Assembly (NCBI RefSeq): GCF_002078875.1
Contig: NC_034409.1
Coordinates: 63,830,655-63,894,654, forward strand
Direction: 5' to 3'
Length of the DNA stretch: 64,000 nucleotides
Source: Numida meleagris
Taxonomy: Eukaryota; Chordata; Aves; Galliformes; Numididae
A program made the translations under genes and the position numbers. Below are positions 50,101-60,973 of the stretch, piece by piece (position 1 is the stretch's first letter; each line of letters starts with the position of its first letter). The notes below the pieces were generated by a model. That model did no database searches and had not been told where the DNA came from. It saw only the letters and a program-made list of their open reading frames with translations.

Positions 50101-52239
50101 TATTCTACTATATGTTTCGGTCTAGGATGACAGAAGAAGAAATTCCCATCAAATTGCTGTACTATTGCATGCAAGGAGCATGAAATAGTTACTCTTTCCT
50201 GCAGCCCTCAGAAAAAAAAGAAAAATAAACACAAACTTTTGCTCAAAATAGAATGTCGCCAGCCTCACACAATAAAGAGAGAACAACTTCAGTACAACAC
50301 TATGTCTTTAATTCCATTTTTTTACTGAAAATATTTTGAGCAGTTAAAGAAATATGCACGCCCTGCTCCAGAATTCTCAGAACCTGCCTGCCAGCATCAG
50401 GACAACTCCTCCGGGGCTGCAAGGTTTCACTACTTAGCACTATATGGAACTACTTCTATGTAGAAGGACTTCGCAGCTGTAAAGGTTAGTGCCTTTTCTT
50501 CTTGCTTTTTAAAGGTGTTCAAAGTTGTCTGAAAATTTGCTTACATAGAATCAGAAAAGACCAAATCAGTTCCTTGCTCTGCTTCATTTCTGGTTTAGGA
50601 GTTCTTGTAGCGCAGCCACTACGAAGTGATGCTTCCCATCCTCCAGATTCACATGACCTCTCTGATGTGTTCACTCATTCAGGTCTTCATAATTAGAACT
50701 GATCCAGAAGCTACTGGGAAACACCTCTAGCAATTTAAATAAGCACTGTGCTAAGTACTAAGATACAACTAGTAATCGGCCACTTATTACAGAGTTTGAT
50801 GGCCCTACTGAGTGAAGTGGAACTCACTAAAAGCACACAAAATATGTAGGAACAGTATTAAATTAAGATCTCATAATCAGCAATTAAGAATGCTAAAAGA
50901 GCTCACAGAATGTGTTGTGTTCTTCCAAACCTTTCCACCTTCTCTTAAATGTTTATAGTAAAAAGAACAGAGATGTTTTCTTCAAAGCACAAAGCACTAC
51001 CAGTCCTACCAACATTCCAGCAGCACAAGATTCTTCCTATAACGTGACCAAGTAACCCACTCAGATCTTCAGGATATGATAGAAAAATAATTGTTCCCCC
51101 TCAGTGTTTTTTTGCTATTATTCTATTTTTTCTTATCCTTATTCCTTCAGGCAGAAGTGACTGAGAGATTTTATCATCAGTTCAGCCAAACAGAACTCCC
51201 CTGCGTTTGCTTTCTTTTAGATTCAAGCTTTACAATTAAGTAGTGCATTAGAGCAATACCTCATAATTTTCCACCCGGCTAAAACTGATTGGCCCTCTAA
51301 GGCTTCAGTTTAATTTTTTCTCTCTCCCATTTTACTAACTAGAAGAAAAATGAATCTACCTTCAAGCCCGTTGGAATCAATCTTCTTTTCTCTTTCTCAC
51401 AATTTATAAGGCAGAGGCTTAAAAAGTGCTCATATCCTCTTTTAACAAGCTGGTTATGTGAGATAAGCACAAGTACATTAATAAAAATAGCTCAGCATTA
51501 AGTCACGGATGTTTTACAAAAGTAAACCTAAAAAAAACCCTAAAGGCTAATCATGATTTATACCGTTTCTCTTTCCCTATACTACCAGATATCAATCATC
51601 TATAAAAGATCCCTTCTTTTACATACGAACGTCATGAGCACAACTGCTGCTGGCTCATTTCTAATCAGCTCAGGCACCACAGAGCACAGACCCCCAGTCA
51701 GCCGACGACTGGCACACTGTCACGGTGCAGAACAGGCATCGGTCTTTCTCGGTTACAGACTTGAACTTTTCTCCCCTTCCCTCTTTTCAAAGAAGCCCTT
51801 TACCAAGATTTCACAGCTGGAAGCCCAGCTTCTCCCATCCCAGCTCTCCCACAAGCTGTACCTCAGCAGCATCTGCACCATCGCTTTTACTAACCTCAGG
51901 ACCCATTCCTGAGCTTGTATCCCTGTGAGAGGAACACCGTACACAGTGTGAAGAGATGATGTCAGAGCGTGGGGAAAAGTTGCAAGATTTCATGAAAAAT
52001 GTCTTCCGGAATGCAAACTTGATTGAAAAAGGAAATATGTGAAGTGGCGCCCCACACACTAACTTTGGGGTGTGCTACTTTGTCAAGTATTTTGAATAGC
52101 TCATTTCCTGCACAGTACAATGAAAATGGAAGAATTCTCAAGATCCCAATAATGATACAAACCTACAGCTACGGCACAGTTAATACAACCACCAGCATTG
52201 ACACTTTTATTACTGCAATTACTACGAAGCAGCTGGTGG
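47161..52239. other. Non-coding stretch
   Basis: About 5 kb with no supportable gene. 49,200-49,650 and 51,640-51,910 are slightly GC-richer and carry overlapping open frames of 70-119 codons, without domains or reliable exon borders. The remainder is AT-rich. Confidence 0.45.
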
Positions 52240-52385
52240 TAATAATAATAATACTTAGCATTTATATGGTGCTTTACATCTTCAAAGCCTGTATAAACAT
52301 TTACTAATTAAGTCTCCCAGAACCCCTGAGAGACAGATCCATTTTCAGTTTTATAAATAAGAAAATTGAGGCAGAGAGACAAAAC
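52240..52385 (+). mobile_element. Ancient MIR/CORE-SINE-like (or L2-tail) relic
   Basis: The plus strand starts AATAATAATAATACTTAGCA, then TTTATATGGTGCTTTACATC and TTCAAAGC..TATAAACATTTACTAATTAAG. Further on it has CCCTGAGAGACAG and CATTTTCAGTTTTATAAATA followed by AGAAAATTGAGGCAGAGAGA. The order of blocks (AATAATA-CTTAGCATTTATA; GCTTTACA; AAACATTAACTAATTAA; CCCATTTTACAGAT-GAAACTGAGGCAGAGA) matches the MIR-type/CORE-SINE pattern shared across amniotes. It is about 145 bp and heavily diverged but collinear. Confidence 0.7.
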
Positions 52386-55300
52386 TACTGTCTCCAACAC
52401 CAGGATCTTGAGATGAATTTTAGAAAGGGGAATGGGCATCTCCACAGACAAAATAACTTTCTGAGTTATAAAAGTACTACTTAAAATTCTCGAAGAACAG
52501 GATGGGACATGATCCTTCACGCTCTGCGCATCCACCTCCTCCAAAAAAGTAAGAAAACACCTTCACAGGGAAGATGAACTCCACTGTTGCCAGCTGCTCA
52601 AAGCTACTTGCCACTGTGGAGCACAAAGCGCTGAATTAAACAGGCCAGTAGCACCATCACATCTGCCAAATCCCCAGCCTGGAAGACAAACTCTCTCTGA
52701 AGACTCAAATTGTTGATAAACTGCACAAAACTGCAACTTCAGTCACCATCAAGATTGGTCCCTAAAAGCAACTCACTTCAAAAGCAACTCCCCAAAAGCA
52801 GCTGTATTCTGCACTGTCACAATTTAAGAAACAGATGAACGTATCTTTTTTCTTGCATGTCAATGCCTGATTTTAATATAAAAAGAGAGTAAGACTTAAC
52901 TCCACTGAACTCTTAGTAGACATGAACAAATGCTTAGGGAAGGCACTTCTAAGTACATCTTACATTCATATTCAATGAGACATTGAACAGATTTTCAGTG
53001 TATGTATTAGACACCTCACTCACACACAGAAAAAAAATGCCTACACACACTTCAACACCCCCTATTCAGGTCTTGAGCTCCAGAGCAGCTTGCAGTGAAC
53101 TTAAAATTACAGTCTAGACAAAATGCAGTAATGTATTGAAGAACATATTACTTTTAAAGCCATATTCTAGAAAGACTTAATTATACACGTAATTTTGAAT
53201 ATAAACTGTCCCACTGAGATCAATAGATCTGAAATGCATTTCAGAAGGCACTGGAATAAAGACTGATGACACGAATACACACAGGGGGGAAAAGCTGGTT
53301 TGTGGGAAAGGAATGGCTTTGTTGCAAAGAGTGGTAGGAAGTGACTGTGTGAAGCTGAATATGAAGCACGATGAACAACTGAAAAGTAAAATAAAAAGGG
53401 TAGGGACAACTTATGGAATAAATAAAGAAGCAAGAAGAAATAAATCAATTTAAATTTATAGCAAAGAGCAAAAACAGGATGGACCACAACATGGTGATGG
53501 TGGAGAAACACGGCTTGAGCAACCAGAAAAGAAAGGAAAACACTAAGAGCTAACCCAAGGGAAATGGTTGAGCAGGGGGAAGAACATGGACCAAAGCATA
53601 AGGCAAGGTTCAATGCATCACTGCTTTAGCACAGGAGCAGCAACGGAAGGAAAACAGTAACTACAACAGAGACGCTGTTTGTTTCTCAGCAGGAGTAGGA
53701 TGCTCACTGCACAGGTGATTCAACTATTGGACACCCAGGTGCAAAGTCCAGATTCCTCACTCTGTCATGCCCTCTGTGAGACAGCAGTTAGCACAGATTT
53801 ATTAGCTATAAGGAAATTTGCAGTTGAAGGAGGAACAGACTGCACCACCCTACCTGCCAGCCCTCTGCCTTAGCCCCCGGACAATTCTTCGTCCCTAAAT
53901 ACAGGAAGAAGAAGAAATAAAAGAGATGAAATACTATGCTAAGGTTGTGAAAGGATCGCAAAGCAATAAATAACAATAGACAAGGAGAAGAGAATAAGTA
54001 TTCCCACTATGAGAAAAGCAAACCTGAGACAACACTGAAATGAAAGTAGAAAAATATGTATTTAAATACACTATCTGCCTCTAAAGTCTCAGAGAGAAAC
54101 ACACTTATATTTATATACCCAACTCCAGGCAATATAATGCATTCACAGGCTTCTCAAAGCATGCTGTGCAAGGCTGTAAATTACTTTAGAGGCCTATCTA
54201 CAAGTGGATGACTTTCCCATTTTAAAAATGGCACAGAAGACCACCGGTCTGTATTTTGATGCAACTTGATTATCACAAACTCCTCACAACATAACTCAGT
54301 TTCATCCTACAGCCCTTGCCATATTGTTGTCTGCACTGAGTGACGCTTGGCACAAGTCTTGTATCCCTGTGCTAGGTGTAATAGACCTGTACATCCAAAA
54401 TGTCTTTGCGATAAACACTGGGATCCTCAAAAGCACTGAATGTCTTGATCAACCATCTATCTAACTCTCTGAAACACTGAGGTAAATCCCTTATCAATTA
54501 CAAGAAGAATGCTTCCTCAAGACCAATCACTTCAAATTATATTTTACACAAAACAAAACAAAGGGTGACACTGGAAGAAGAAAGAGTATATCAGAACTAT
54601 GAGAGGAGCTGTGCATCTTTGCAAGAAGGGCACTCAGATGTTAAACCCCCTCAACCACCCCAGAACAAAACAAAGTGCTCACGACCCAAGGTTCACATGG
54701 AAGACAAACCGCTAGGAGCATTAAGAGGACAAATGAGAATACCTTCAAATTCCACCTGCAGTGAAAATATACTGAGATACTCTTACATCACACCTTGCAT
54801 CTGCAAGTATTAAAGAACAAACAGACTTATCCAACTTCATGTATTTCTCCTGTTTTTTAGATCAAGTTTTAAGCACCTAATCTGTGAGGTATGTTACGTA
54901 TTGTTTCCCTTTCCTAATGGCTCTGAACCTATATTAATGAAGAGTGAAAAAGCGCTGCTAACATCTGACTTTCGGCTTCTCTTTGCAGGTGAGCCAATTT
55001 CTGGAAGGCAAGGGGGAGGAGAAGGGAGTGCTGATGGGAGAAGCAGCAAGCCTAGCGCCTGCTTTACTACTTGGCCAAATCTTTAAAAATGCTTTTACAT
55101 GCAGGAGCAGAAATCAAAGTAACACACAAATCCCCATGAGTCATCTCTTTATTTTCCAGATTAAAAAAAATTCCTGAGCTAGAGACATTAAGGCTCATGA
55201 TGATACTCCTGCAGTAAGTGAAGTCTGAAACATTTAGGAGCTCCAGTAAATTCCACCTCCCTGCCCAAGTACCAGCTATGGCAGCTTCACCATTAAGCCA

Positions 55301-58300
55301 GCTAACACGGCTCCTCTGTGCTCATGGGATGCATAAAAGAAGTTGTTTGTTCCCCTACCTGCAGTGATAACCTACAAAATCTATACGACCTATAAATAGT
55401 AACATTTTGGATTATTAAAAGACAAATCCTCTCTCTTACATAAAACCAGTACATTCTGGAAAAGAAGAAAAAAAGGACAAATTACGTGTACACAGATTAC
55501 TTGAAGTTCCTGAACATCTGTAACACCTACACTGAATAGATACCATTCTTAAAAAGTGTTTTCTAAATATTCCGTTGAAATACTCAAAGGTTTAACAGCA
55601 TTCCAGGAAAACAGGTTCATCATTTCACAACCCACAGTTTTATAAGAGAACACGACAATTTCCAAGTATGGTTGAAATGCCAACCTGAGCGAGGCTTTAA
55701 GAACAAATGCAACCAGTACCCTCTGTCATACTATTAGTAATGAAGATGCCCCTTACGCATCAGAACACTGCACAACTGAAAACCATTCAGAAATGCATCA
55801 ATTAAGGCAAGACGTACAAATCCCACAGTAAATACCCATCGTGAGCCTTTGAAGTTAGAGACATCTGCTCACTCTGCCCATCCAAAATGCAAAAGATTGC
55901 TAGAGTCTATTCAGAAAACGACAGAGGTAATAAATGCAAACAAAGTAATTTGTAATTTGCTATTTCCACATCAGATCTCGTTCCCGTGGAGAGTCACAGC
56001 ATGAGTAGCTTTAATTGCATAGATAGCGGCACAAGGAGGGAAGGGAAGAAAGGACTGACTGTGTTCAACTAGTAGAATGCAAGGCCTCGGGTTGGCTCAT
56101 ATTGAAAAATTTTACTAAAAATGACATTTGTGAATTAAATCAAAGGCATGTGTCAGTGAGTGCGGGCTCAGGGATACAGCTCAAAATGAAAACCAGTCCT
56201 CAAAAGCTAACGCTAATGATGCTTGCATTTTTAACTGACTCATTTTTCATCCTCTCAAAGTCCATAATGTGCTATGGGAAAAAGAAAGCAACACAAAACA
56301 GATGCAAAGGTTGCTTCTTCCCGCATCCCCGCTGTCTTTCCAAGAAACTTGTGAGTAACCTCGCACGGGAACAAACACAATGATACAGAACCACGAAAGT
56401 ACAAAACCCTACAACAGACACCTCCTCTTATCTTGCTGCTTCAGTGAATCTGGAGCTTCGCTTTGTAAACACTTGTGCTAAGCCTTTGTCACACGCAGAC
56501 TGAGCAGCCCCACTGAGATGAAACTTGACTGTGTCTGTAAGTTCATATGTATGCATAACGGTGAGAGACGGAGCGCTCCCTCTCTCTCATGACTGTAGTA
56601 ACAGCCAAAGTTCCCCGAAAAAAAAAGTAAAATTCAAACAGCTTGACATCCAAGACTGGAAATTGACATTTCCAGGTATCAGGGTTAAATCATTACATGT
56701 ACAAATCCTGCGCTGGATGAATAAATCAATGGATGAAGCAGAATCTAACTCTGGACTGAGATAAAATGGCAACAGTCATGGACCTCAGTGAAAGCAGGAA
56801 TTCTAGTTTTGCTGATGCTAAGCATTTAATGCTGAAAAAAGCTAGAGAACTAGCACTGAAAACAACAAATTAGCCTCTTAATACATTTTTTTTTGCACCA
56901 TGAATATTCCATATCTATAGCCACACTCTTAGTTTAGTTACCAGGGGTATTTTTAGCGATGTTCAGTTTTAGGGCATGTTCAGTAAGCGCTGCCCTAGCT
57001 CTGGCAAAGGGGTATTTCAGGCATCAGGCTGCTCCCTGAACCACAAAGCAAATACAGAGGCTTCAAATCAGCCCAGAGCCATCCAGCTGCAAGGTGTTGA
57101 CAAGTCTCCCTGGGAACCCAGCTCGGGACTAGAATGATGAAACTCCTGATGCTCTATGGACACAGGAAACACAGAACCAGATGCTGTGAAATAAAAAACT
57201 AGAAGAAATCTTGGTTTCAAAGGCAGTATGAGAACAAAATCTATCCATACATGAAAGACATACACACAAGCAAAGAACCCTTCTGATTCTGTTTGAACAG
57301 AGGTATCAGGATTGGGCTGTGTTCACTGCACCAACAGCTGCATAGCTCTGAGGAATTAAATGTCTATACTTGCTGGCTACCAGACACAAAGCAGAGAGAG
57401 AGGTTCTGCAGTGCTCCAGTTTGGATGGGCCATGGACCAAAGGCTCCATTTTTCCACCTGGTGTGGCCCAGTGCTGCTTCTTTAGGGAAACCTCCCACCT
57501 TTGACCAGTTGTTCTTGTCTAGAAGACAAGGGTGACTTGGCAATTATAATTAGCAATGCAAGAGAAATAAGTGTTAGACACTGAAATCAAAGTTAATAAG
57601 CACTTTATTAGTGCAGCCTTTACTGTGCGGTCTTCAGCTATGGCAGCGGGACAACAGAAGATTTGGAGAGCAAAGTTCTTATGCATTTGATCTATTTTGA
57701 CCCTCAGGGCACCAATTATTCAACTTCAGATGTTTAGGTTTTAATAAGCTCTCACCCGCAGGGGAATAAAAATACAGCAGTTAATGTGAGTGATTTGCCA
57801 TTTACAGCTAGAATATGGACAGAAAGAAAATCAATCATGTTTCACGAATTCAGTTGTCACCAAGTGGAAAATGTTTTTTCAGTCTGTGTGTTTCACAGCA
57901 GAAGTGTCTTTAGATCAATCTTGGGCTCTGTATTATTGCTATGTATAGACAGGCACCTACTGGGTGTTCTTCCTTATGGGGCTGCTAGCTCCCTCCAGTT
58001 GTACCTAATGGGATGCTCTGAGCGCTTTCAAAATAATGCACAATCAAAAACACTTATTCTGAGCTCTAAGAGCACATAACTCAATACTGCAAGTATTGTG
58101 AGTATGTGACAATCCAAGTGTTGTCCGAAGCCAGTCATATACCCACGGCCTCCCCCAGACAAAGCAGCCCCGCTCTGCTCCAGCAGACCTTTGAGCACGG
58201 TATCTCATTACCTGCAGGTACCCGTATGCTAATAATAACACTGCACTCGCTGCGAATTGAGCTGAGAAACACTGCATCTTCTGCACATCCTGGGAACCTC

Positions 58301-58980
58301 ACAAGCTCTTTGCAGCCCTCACCACTCACTGAGAGAAGCGAGCAGCCCACATTAGGGATGGTCTAGGAGGTGACCACTTCTCAGAGGGCTCCGCTTGTGG
58401 AATTTCCAGTGGTACTTCGTGGCATGGGGACTGCTCACACAATGCTGATTCTGTGTTTCCAGTTGCTAACAACAAAAATGGTCACACTGAGGTTCTTCCA
58501 TGTAAGCAGTTTTTGTAGCTGACATAGACATTGCACAGTCACAAACGAGAAGAAAGATGGTTGATAGGAAGGGAGGAGGACCCTATTTCTGATGACAAAA
58601 GGAAGGAGAGGCCGTACTATAACACAGTCTACGCTGCAACGAAACCTGAGATCCATCCTTTGGTTAATATTTCAGCAGACACAACCTAGAGGAGTAATAT
58701 TTTTATCTCCAGTACTTCACTTGAAGTAAACAGACTCCACCAAAGGTCATACCGCTGCATGTCCGTACCTCGGGGGGAGACGGGAGCCGCGAGTCAAGGC
58801 AAAGCACGCTTTTGGGGTGCGAGGGTTGGTTCTCAAACAATATCCTTATAAAAAACTTGCTCTGCCTTTCTATTGCCTGCTGCTAGCCGGCTTGAGACAA
58901 AGGTTCAGTAGAAGCTGAGGCGTCTTGCTGTTCATGAGCATAACCCAATTGTACAGAGGTTACAGGGGGCCAGCAGCATC
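52386..58980. other. Non-coding stretch
   Basis: About 6.6 kb with no supportable gene. It contains a second, weaker MIR-like relic at 54,131-54,240. A 148-codon minus frame (53,167-53,613) is the complement of purine-rich DNA and reads as low-complexity hydrophobic residues. A small inverted repeat CAATACT-GCA-AGTATTG lies at 58,082-58,098. CpG density begins to rise from about 58,770. Confidence 0.45.
54131..54240 (+). mobile_element. Possible ancient MIR-like relic
   Basis: Blocks TTCTCAAAGCATGCTGTGCA, GGCTGTAAATTACTTTAGAGGC and CTTTCCCATTTTAAAAATGGCACAGAAG (in part) follow the order of the MIR-type pattern 'TCAAAGCGCTTTACA... CCCATTTTACAGATGGGGCACAGAG'. Similarity is weaker than at 52,240, so this is tentative. 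Confidence 0.35.
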
Positions 58981-59587
58981 TTAAATCATTAAACGAAATG
59001 CCAGAAAACCTGTTTTCCACCGCGTGCCCAGGTCATCCTTAGTGCACGGCGCGATGCACACAGGAGTGCGCGTCATGGCGGTGAGAGGGGCAGGAGGAGG
59101 AAGAACGCCAGGCAAAGTTCGCAGCGAGCGGGAACGGGGAAAGAAGGCGGCAGGGCAGCGCACCCGGGAAACACGGGATTATCGCACCCGCCAGCTGCTC
59201 CTCGCCAGCTCCCAGCAACGCTGACCGGGAAGCAGCTTAAAGGGCGGAAAACAATGACACGAGAGCAGGAGACACAGCCCGGCCACCTGGGAGCAGGTGG
59301 GGAGGGAGGCGACGAGCGCCGGGGACACGGGCGCCCGGGCAAGGTGCGAGGTGCGGCGGCAGAGCCGTACGCAGACGGAAGGGCTGCAGCCCCAACGTCG
59401 TCCCCAGCCGCGGAGCCCCGCACACACCGGGGGAGCGAGTTTTCCAGCGGCCCCTGCCCGAGCAGCCCCAGCCTCCTCCAGGTGGCTGAACGCCCCGCAG
59501 CTCGCCACGTTACGCCGTGTTTCGGGACCGCAGCGTAACCGTGGGGAGCGGAGACCCGAGGGAATCCCGCCCCGGCAGCCCCTTACC

Positions 59588-59900
59588 TTGCAGGCGTTCT
59601 TCTCCCGTGCGGAGGTACGGGGCGCGCCGGTGGCCGAGAGCGCGGCGGGGCTCGGTGCTGGGCTCGGTGCGGGGCTCTCCCCGCGGGGCCGAGCGCGGGG
59701 CTCGGCGCCACCAACAAAGTGCCGGAGCGGCGCGGGCAGCGGGAACAGCCGCGGAGCGAAACGGAGCCGAGCTCCCTCTGCCGGCCCGCCCCGCCCCGGC
59801 CACAGTCCCTGCCCCAGCCCGCGGCCGGGGCGGGCCCGCGGAGGGCTACCGCCGAGCTCGGCCGCCGGCCAGCTGCGCTCTCCTGTTGCGGCGTGCGGGT
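59588..59900 (-). other. Candidate first exon of a leftward gene
   Basis: Minus-strand reading inside the CpG island ends with GAGAAGAACGCCTGCAAG followed by GTAAGG, an excellent 5' splice site (exon end at 59,587). The transcription start is unknown and the upper boundary is a guess. The frame is open upstream (starting at 59,922), but its composition (Pro/Ala/Gly/Arg-rich) is what any frame in a CpG island gives. It may be 5' UTR or may start a protein in a later exon. If real, the gene's first intron runs left through the window. I could not identify the gene. Confidence 0.45.
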
Positions 59901-59951
59901 CGCCTGCGGGATGCCGAAGCACTGCAAGCAGCCCCCCGGAGCCGGGCTGGG
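59719..59951 (+). other. Candidate first exon of a rightward transcript
   Basis: On the plus strand GCCGGGCTGGG is followed by GTAAGAGG at 59,951/59,952, a good donor. A short frame with an ATG at 59,910 (MPKHCKQPPGAGLG) runs up to this donor, and longer in-frame starts lie upstream. It could be the first exon of a divergent gene or a promoter-associated non-coding RNA. No downstream acceptor or exon was found in the remaining 4 kb. Confidence 0.28.
59785..59797. promoter_or_regulatory. Tandem GC boxes (Sp1/KLF type)
   Basis: Two overlapping CCGCCCC units, also forming a G-rich strand GGGGCGGGGCGGG on the minus strand. The location in the middle of the island, between the two candidate exons, suits a core promoter. 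Confidence 0.6.
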
Positions 59952-60200
59952 GTAAGAGGCTTGTTTCCAGTCATCCTAAGTGTTCACCAAAATCACCATA
60001 AAGCCACACACAAAACCTACCAAGACTCCGAAGCAAGGAAGTAGGTGTCTCTACACCGCCCGCGGGACGAGCCGGCTGCGAGAACGACACCCTCCCATCC
60101 TCACTCGCAATCCCGGATGAAATCTCCTGGCTGTCGATGCTGTTTCCATCTGGCTGCGCGTGCCCCTAACCCCGACAACTCACGCGTGGCTGTCGCTGTG

Positions 60201-60432
60201 TGCATGAAACAGCCCCGCACACGAACTCCGGGCATGCTGACAGAGGGCTGAAGTGCTGCCTACCCTGGTGGCTTCTGTAGAGAGGCACTCCTGCTCCTAA
60301 AGTCAGGCTGTTCCCTGAGAATCTCCCTTTTCATTGAGTTCCCATTCGAAGTTTCTGTCTTTTGCGACTGCAGAAAAGCTCAAAAAGAAATCCTGCAGCA
60401 GCATCTGACTGACATTAAGAACCCCCCTTCAT
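60201..60432. other. Short non-coding stretch
   Basis: Unique sequence between the CpG island and a CR1 copy. There is no open frame of note; base composition returns to the AT-rich background. Confidence 0.4.
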
Positions 60433-60973
60433 AAGGTCTCTGCGCTGATGAGACCTCATCTGGAATGCTAAATCCAGATGTGGAGTCCTCAGAACGTGAG
60501 AAATGTAAACCTGTTGGAGCGTATCCAGAGGAGGGACAGAAAAATGATCCCAAGGATGGAACACCTCCCTTATGAGGACAGGCTGAGAGAGCTGGGGATG
60601 TTCAGCCTGGAGAAGGAAAGGCTCTGGGGAGACCTATGAGCAGCCTTCCAGTATCTAAAGGAGAGCTACAGGAAAAAAGAGGACAGGCCCTTTGTGATAG
60701 AACAAGGGGAAGTGGTTTCAAACTAAAAGAGGGGAGATTTAGATTGGATAGGAGGACTAAGTATTATATAGTCAGGGTGGTGGGGCACTGGAACAGGTTG
60801 CCCAGAGAGGTGGTGGATGCCCCGTCCCTGGAGACACTGCAGGTCAGGCTGGACGGGGCTCTGAGCAACCTGATCTACCTGTGGGTGTCCCTGTTCATTG
60901 CAGGAGAGTTGGACCAGATGGCCTTTAAGGGTCCATTCCAAGCCAAATGATTCTATGATTCTGATTCTATGAC
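60433..60973 (+). mobile_element. CR1 LINE, 5'-truncated, sense orientation
   Basis: It starts within the ORF2 C-terminus: the plus translation reads LMRPHLEC, then LLERIQRRDRKMI, PYEDRLRELGMFSLEKERLW and HWNRLPREVVDAPSLE, with stops and frame changes. It then runs through the 3' UTR (GACCAGATGGCCTTTAAGGG) to the terminal ATGATTCTATGATTCTGATTCTATG. It is inserted about 230 bp outside the CpG island, on the strand opposite to most other CR1 copies here. Confidence 0.95.

Larger units (their letters stand above)
59020..60200. promoter_or_regulatory. CpG-island promoter, probably bidirectional
   Basis: The only strongly CpG-dense region in the window, with its densest core at about 59,330-59,930. 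It contains tandem GC boxes (CCCGCCCCGCCCC at 59,785-59,797), a repeated GGGCTCGG word at 59,646-59,707, and an ATGGCGG YY1-like motif at 59,075-59,081. No convincing TATA box lies in the core; a TTATAAAAAA occurs further left near 58,846. Donor-quality splice sites face left on the minus strand (59,587/59,586) and right on the plus strand (59,951/59,952). Unmethylated CpG islands of this size typically mark transcription starts of broadly expressed or developmental genes. The edges are estimated by eye. Confidence 0.85.

Noticed and set aside
53167..53613. 148-codon minus-strand frame rich in Leu, Phe and His, resembling a membrane protein
   Set aside because: It is the complement of purine-rich plus-strand DNA, which automatically gives hydrophobic codons. 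There is no initiation context or exon border.
58846..58856. TTATAAAAAA as a TATA box
   Set aside because: It is outside the CpG core, with no initiator or exon evidence at the right distance; such strings are common in AT-rich DNA.
59179..60044. Several overlapping open frames of 114-247 codons on both strands in the CpG island
   Set aside because: Stop codons are AT-rich and therefore scarce in any frame here. The predicted proteins are Pro/Ala/Gly/Arg-rich in every frame, with no domain. Only the splice-donor evidence was kept.
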